6,951 nt of DNA from Nitrospirota bacterium (GTDB lineage Bacteria > Nitrospirota > Thermodesulfovibrionia > Thermodesulfovibrionales > SM23-35), in assembly GCA_018262395.1 (NCBI GenBank), contig JAGSYM010000055.1, positions 1-6,951 on the forward strand, in the 5' to 3' direction. Position numbers and translations under genes: made by a program. Positions 5,291 to 6,951 of this stretch are shown here, piece after piece; the stretch's first letter is position 1, and every line of letters begins with the position of its first letter. The notes under the pieces are model-generated. The model was not told where the DNA came from. It did not search any database and saw only the letters and a program-made list of their open reading frames with translations.

Positions 5291-5335
5291 TTCGACAAGC
5301 TCACCATGACAATGTGTCACCCTGAGCTTGTCGAA
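5291..5335. repeat. Long two-tier hairpin TTCGACAAGCTCA / TGAGCTTGTCGAA
   Basis: A perfect 13-bp inverted repeat (5291-5303 with 5323-5335) encloses a second 5-bp stem TGACA/TGTCA (5307-5311 with 5315-5319) and a 3-base loop ATG. The tiers are separated by a symmetrical 3x3 internal loop (CCA/CCC). Either strand can fold the same way. Confidence 0.8.
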
Positions 5336-5426
5336 GGGTGGATTCCCCGATCCCTCCAAAAGAACGGCGGGCAAGCAAGTCGGGAATGACAGGTTGTGTA
5401 TAGTATACTTTATTCGGAAAATTTGT

Positions 5427-5585
5427 CAGGAAAGGGCAGATGTTGTGAGAAAAATTAGTTTTGATAACTCAGTGTACCTTTCGCTTATTGTTTGATCTCT
5501 ATTTTTAATCAGAGAACGATAAAAGATATTTGAATCAAATCATCGAGTGAAATAATTTTTGAACAATATCTGCTCTTTTCCGCTG
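5427..5585. repeat. AT-rich element bounded by long imperfect inverted repeats
   Basis: The left arm (from 5427: CAGGAAAGGGCAGATGTTGT, then GAG, AAAAATTA) and the complement of the right arm (from 5585: CAGCGGAAAAGAGCAGATAT, then TGTTC, AAAAATTA) match at most positions over about 36 bases, with a few mismatches and gaps. The centre (about 85 bases) is AT-rich and non-coding. The size and form recall a decayed miniature inverted-repeat element, but no target-site duplication is visible. It could also be a regulatory region of the exporter gene. Confidence 0.45.
5530..5558 (+). promoter_or_regulatory. Weak candidate promoter of the MFS exporter/tsaB unit
   Basis: TTGAAT (5530-5535) and TAATTT (5553-5558) are 17 bases apart, each four of six to consensus. 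The start would lie near 5565, giving a leader of about 50 bases. The region is AT-rich, so chance matches are likely. Confidence 0.25.
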
Positions 5586-5615
5586 CTTTTCCCAGGTTAA
5601 AAGGTAAAATAAAAA

Positions 5616-6818
5616 GTGGCCAATACTCTCCGGTTTGCAGCACTACAAAACAGGGATTTCAGGCTTTTCTGGTTCGGACAGCTCGTCTCGCTCTCCGGTA
5701 CCTGGATGCAGTCTGTTGCGCAGGGTTGGCTTGTATACAGTCTCACAAAATCGCCATTCTACCTTGGTCTTGTTGCAGCATGCGGTACGCTGCCGATTCT
5801 TCTTTTTACTCTTGCGGGAGGCATTGTAGCTGACCGATTTCGAAAAAGAAATTTACTGCTGCTTACACAGGCTTTGTCGATTGTCCCTGCTCTGGCCCTT
5901 GGCATACTTACAGACATAAAGATCATCGCAGTCTGGCAGGTTGCCCTGTTTGCCGCCGTTCTCGGCACAGTCAATGCATTTGATGTGCCTGCACGGCAGT
6001 CATTCATTTTTGAAATGGTCGGGAAAAACAATCTCATGAATGCCATTGCCCTGAATTCTGCTGCATTTCATGGTGCACGAATGATAGGACCTGTTATAGC
6101 AGGAGTAACCATTGCGTATATTGGACTCCCGGCATGTTTCTATTTGAATGCATTGAGTTTCATCGGGGTCATTGTCGCCCTGTCGAAAGTAAGCGTGAAA
6201 GGTGCTATTCATGAGAAATCGAATGGAATTACAAAGGATTTTATCGAGGGTTTGCAGTATATCAGAGGACACTCTGTTATTTTCCAGATCATGATTCTGA
6301 TTGCGATATTCAGCCTTTTTGGTATGCCATTCATAACCCTGCTCCCTGTTTTTGCAGCAGAAGTATTCCATAAAGGACCGGAAGGGTTTGGGCTGATGGT
6401 GGGTGCTACAGGAGCAGGTGCCCTGTTGGCAGCCTTGTTCCTTGCGTTCAGAGGGGACGTACAGGACAAAACAAAGTTTATGTCCCTCTCCGCTCTCTGT
6501 TTTTCTATCCTGCTCTTTATTTTTTCGCTCATGGATAATTTCTTTGTCGCAATCAGCATATTAGTTTTCATAGGGTGGAGTCTGGTGAGTTTTTTTGCGA
6601 TTGCCAACAGCTATATCCAGCTTTCAGTACCGGATAACCTGAGAGGGCGGGCGATGAGTGTCTACACCTTCGTATTCCTGGGCACAGCTCCTGTCGGGAA
6701 TTCAATCATCGGTACGGCAGCAAATGCATTTGGCACAACTGCAACCGTCGGAATGATTGCTGTTGTGTGTTTTTTGACGGCGATTGTATTCTGTAGAAAA
6801 ATATGCAAAAGTCAGTAA
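5616..6818 (+). CDS. MFS efflux transporter, EntS-like (MFS_3) family
   Basis: An inner-membrane major facilitator of 400 residues, the usual length for a 12-helix exporter of the EntS/MFS_3 group. Members export siderophores or drugs with proton antiport; the substrate here is unknown. The N-terminal signature NRDFRLFWFGQLVSLSGTWM (12-31) is typical of the group. GGIVADRFRKR (68-78) is the motif-A loop between helices 2 and 3. NAFDVPARQSFIFEMV (120-135) and NAIALNS with GARMIGPVIAG (142-163) are further group hallmarks. A polar central loop (about 192-212, KGAIHEKSNGITKD) divides the two six-helix halves. The second half contains VPDNLRGRAMSVY, the repeat of the loop motif. The GTG at 5616 is chosen because an in-frame stop lies at 5610-5612 and the product begins as family members do. 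The ribosome site is poor (AAGG, 11 bases away). No siderophore genes are nearby. tsaB follows 12 bases on. Confidence 0.9.
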   Translation: MANTLRFAALQNRDFRLFWFGQLVSLSGTWMQSVAQGWLVYSLTKSPFYLGLVAACGTLPILLFTLAGGIVADRFRKRNLLLLTQALSIVPALALGILTDIKIIAVWQVALFAAVLGTVNAFDVPARQSFIFEMVGKNNLMNAIALNSAAFHGARMIGPVIAGVTIAYIGLPACFYLNALSFIGVIVALSKVSVKGAIHEKSNGITKDFIEGLQYIRGHSVIFQIMILIAIFSLFGMPFITLLPVFAAEVFHKGPEGFGLMVGATGAGALLAALFLAFRGDVQDKTKFMSLSALCFSILLFIFSLMDNFFVAISILVFIGWSLVSFFAIANSYIQLSVPDNLRGRAMSVYTFVFLGTAPVGNSIIGTAANAFGTTATVGMIAVVCFLTAIVFCRKICKSQ

Positions 6819-6830
6819 TATAAAGACTGT

Positions 6831-6951
6831 ATGAAAGTCCTTGCATTAGAGACATCGACACTGCTCGGAGGAATAGCGATCCTGGATGATGTGTCAGGCC
6901 TGATTGCTGAAGTGAAACTCAATGTGAAATCTACCCACTCGGAGAGGCTCA
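6831..6951 (+). CDS. tsaB: tRNA threonylcarbamoyladenosine biosynthesis protein TsaB, N-terminal part
   Basis: Only the first 40 codons are present; the gene runs off the window. The start MKVLALETSTLLGGIAIL followed by STHSERL is the standard opening of TsaB (YeaZ). TsaB is the ASKHA-fold partner of TsaD that supports t6A37 formation on ANN-decoding tRNAs in the cytoplasm. LALETS matches the first phosphate-loop-like strand of the fold, and HSE is a conserved later element. The ATG at 6831 lies 12 bases after the exporter stop with only a weak AAAGA upstream, which suggests read-through transcription from the exporter promoter. The family is clear, but completeness cannot be judged. Confidence 0.92.
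   Translation, partial: MKVLALETSTLLGGIAILDDVSGLIAEVKLNVKSTHSERL

Larger units (their letters stand above)
5202..5391. repeat. Composite extragenic hairpin repeat, about 190 bp, with GTCATT/AATGAC ends
   Basis: The outer ends are inverted: TGTCATT (5202-5208) and AATGACA (5385-5391). Inside are TCCCGTA-TCAAG-TACGGGA (5254-5272), a long hairpin at 5291-5335, GACAAGCTC twice in direct orientation (5271-5279, 5294-5302), and ATTCCCCGA facing TCGGGAAT (5342-5350 and 5380-5387). From general knowledge, sequences of the type GTCATTCCCG...CGGGAATGAC and TTCGACAAGCTCA...TGAGCTTGTCGAA recur between genes in many bacterial genomes. It is therefore very likely a dispersed, non-coding repeat. Its palindromes may also end glyS transcription or protect the mRNA 3' end. 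Confidence 0.7.
5179..5615. other. 437-base intergenic region made largely of repeats
   Basis: No convincing gene lies here. It holds a GC-richer composite hairpin repeat (5202-5391) and an 11-base dyad GTATA-G-TATAC (5398-5408). It then holds an AT-rich segment with long imperfect inverted repeats (5427-5585) and a short AT-rich leader before the exporter gene. A 62-codon open frame at 5201-5389 simply follows the repeat and is not protein-like. Confidence 0.8.

Noticed and set aside
5201..5389. 62-codon plus-strand open frame after glyS
   Set aside because: It coincides with the palindromic repeat, has no ribosome site, and its composition is that of translated repeat (Ser/Arg-rich).

Overview
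The window looks like ordinary chromosome of an anaerobic or microaerophilic Gram-negative bacterium. The best guess is a Nitrospirota (Thermodesulfovibrio-like) or deltaproteobacterial lineage. This is inference from gene content: a stand-alone ferredoxin-thioredoxin-reductase-type Fe-S protein beside a glutaredoxin-like redoxin, a two-subunit-type glycyl-tRNA synthetase beta chain, a possible KRE9/KNH-type secreted protein, and extragenic hairpin repeats of the GTCATT...AATGAC kind. No rRNA, tRNA, CRISPR array, transposase or phage gene is visible.

Left part (1-1501). The 3' end of a plus-strand, probably secreted protein (to 113) is followed by two terminator hairpins between converging genes. 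Two minus-strand genes follow: a small exported protein with a C-terminal proline/glutamate pentapeptide repeat (266-706, TTG start set by a perfect Shine-Dalgarno), and a class I SAM-dependent methyltransferase (905-1501). A sigma-54-like -24/-12 site lies upstream of the exported protein.

Middle (1502-2922). A short divergent promoter region drives a tightly packed plus-strand redox cluster. It holds an acidic helical protein of unknown function (1588-1941), a CPTC glutaredoxin-like protein (1950-2210), an FTR catalytic-subunit-like protein (2207-2530, ATGA overlap with the redoxin) and a small unknown protein (2641-2922). The N-terminus of this last protein seems to lie upstream in another frame, across an A7 tract. 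The likely scheme is that the FTR-like protein reduces the redoxin and the redoxin passes electrons to unknown targets. The role of the two unknown proteins is open.

Right part (2923-6951). glyS (3094-5178) has its own good sigma-70-type promoter and no glyQ next to it. A 437-base gap follows. It contains a roughly 190-bp composite hairpin repeat (5202-5391) and a second, AT-rich element flanked by long imperfect inverted repeats (5427-5585). An EntS-like MFS exporter (5616-6818) and the start of tsaB (6831 onward, cut by the window edge) follow 12 bases apart and are probably co-transcribed.

Nothing here proves a new system. The most interesting points are the FTR-like/redoxin cluster with CYC in place of CHC, the apparent frameshift at the A7 tract, and the two repeat elements between glyS and the exporter.
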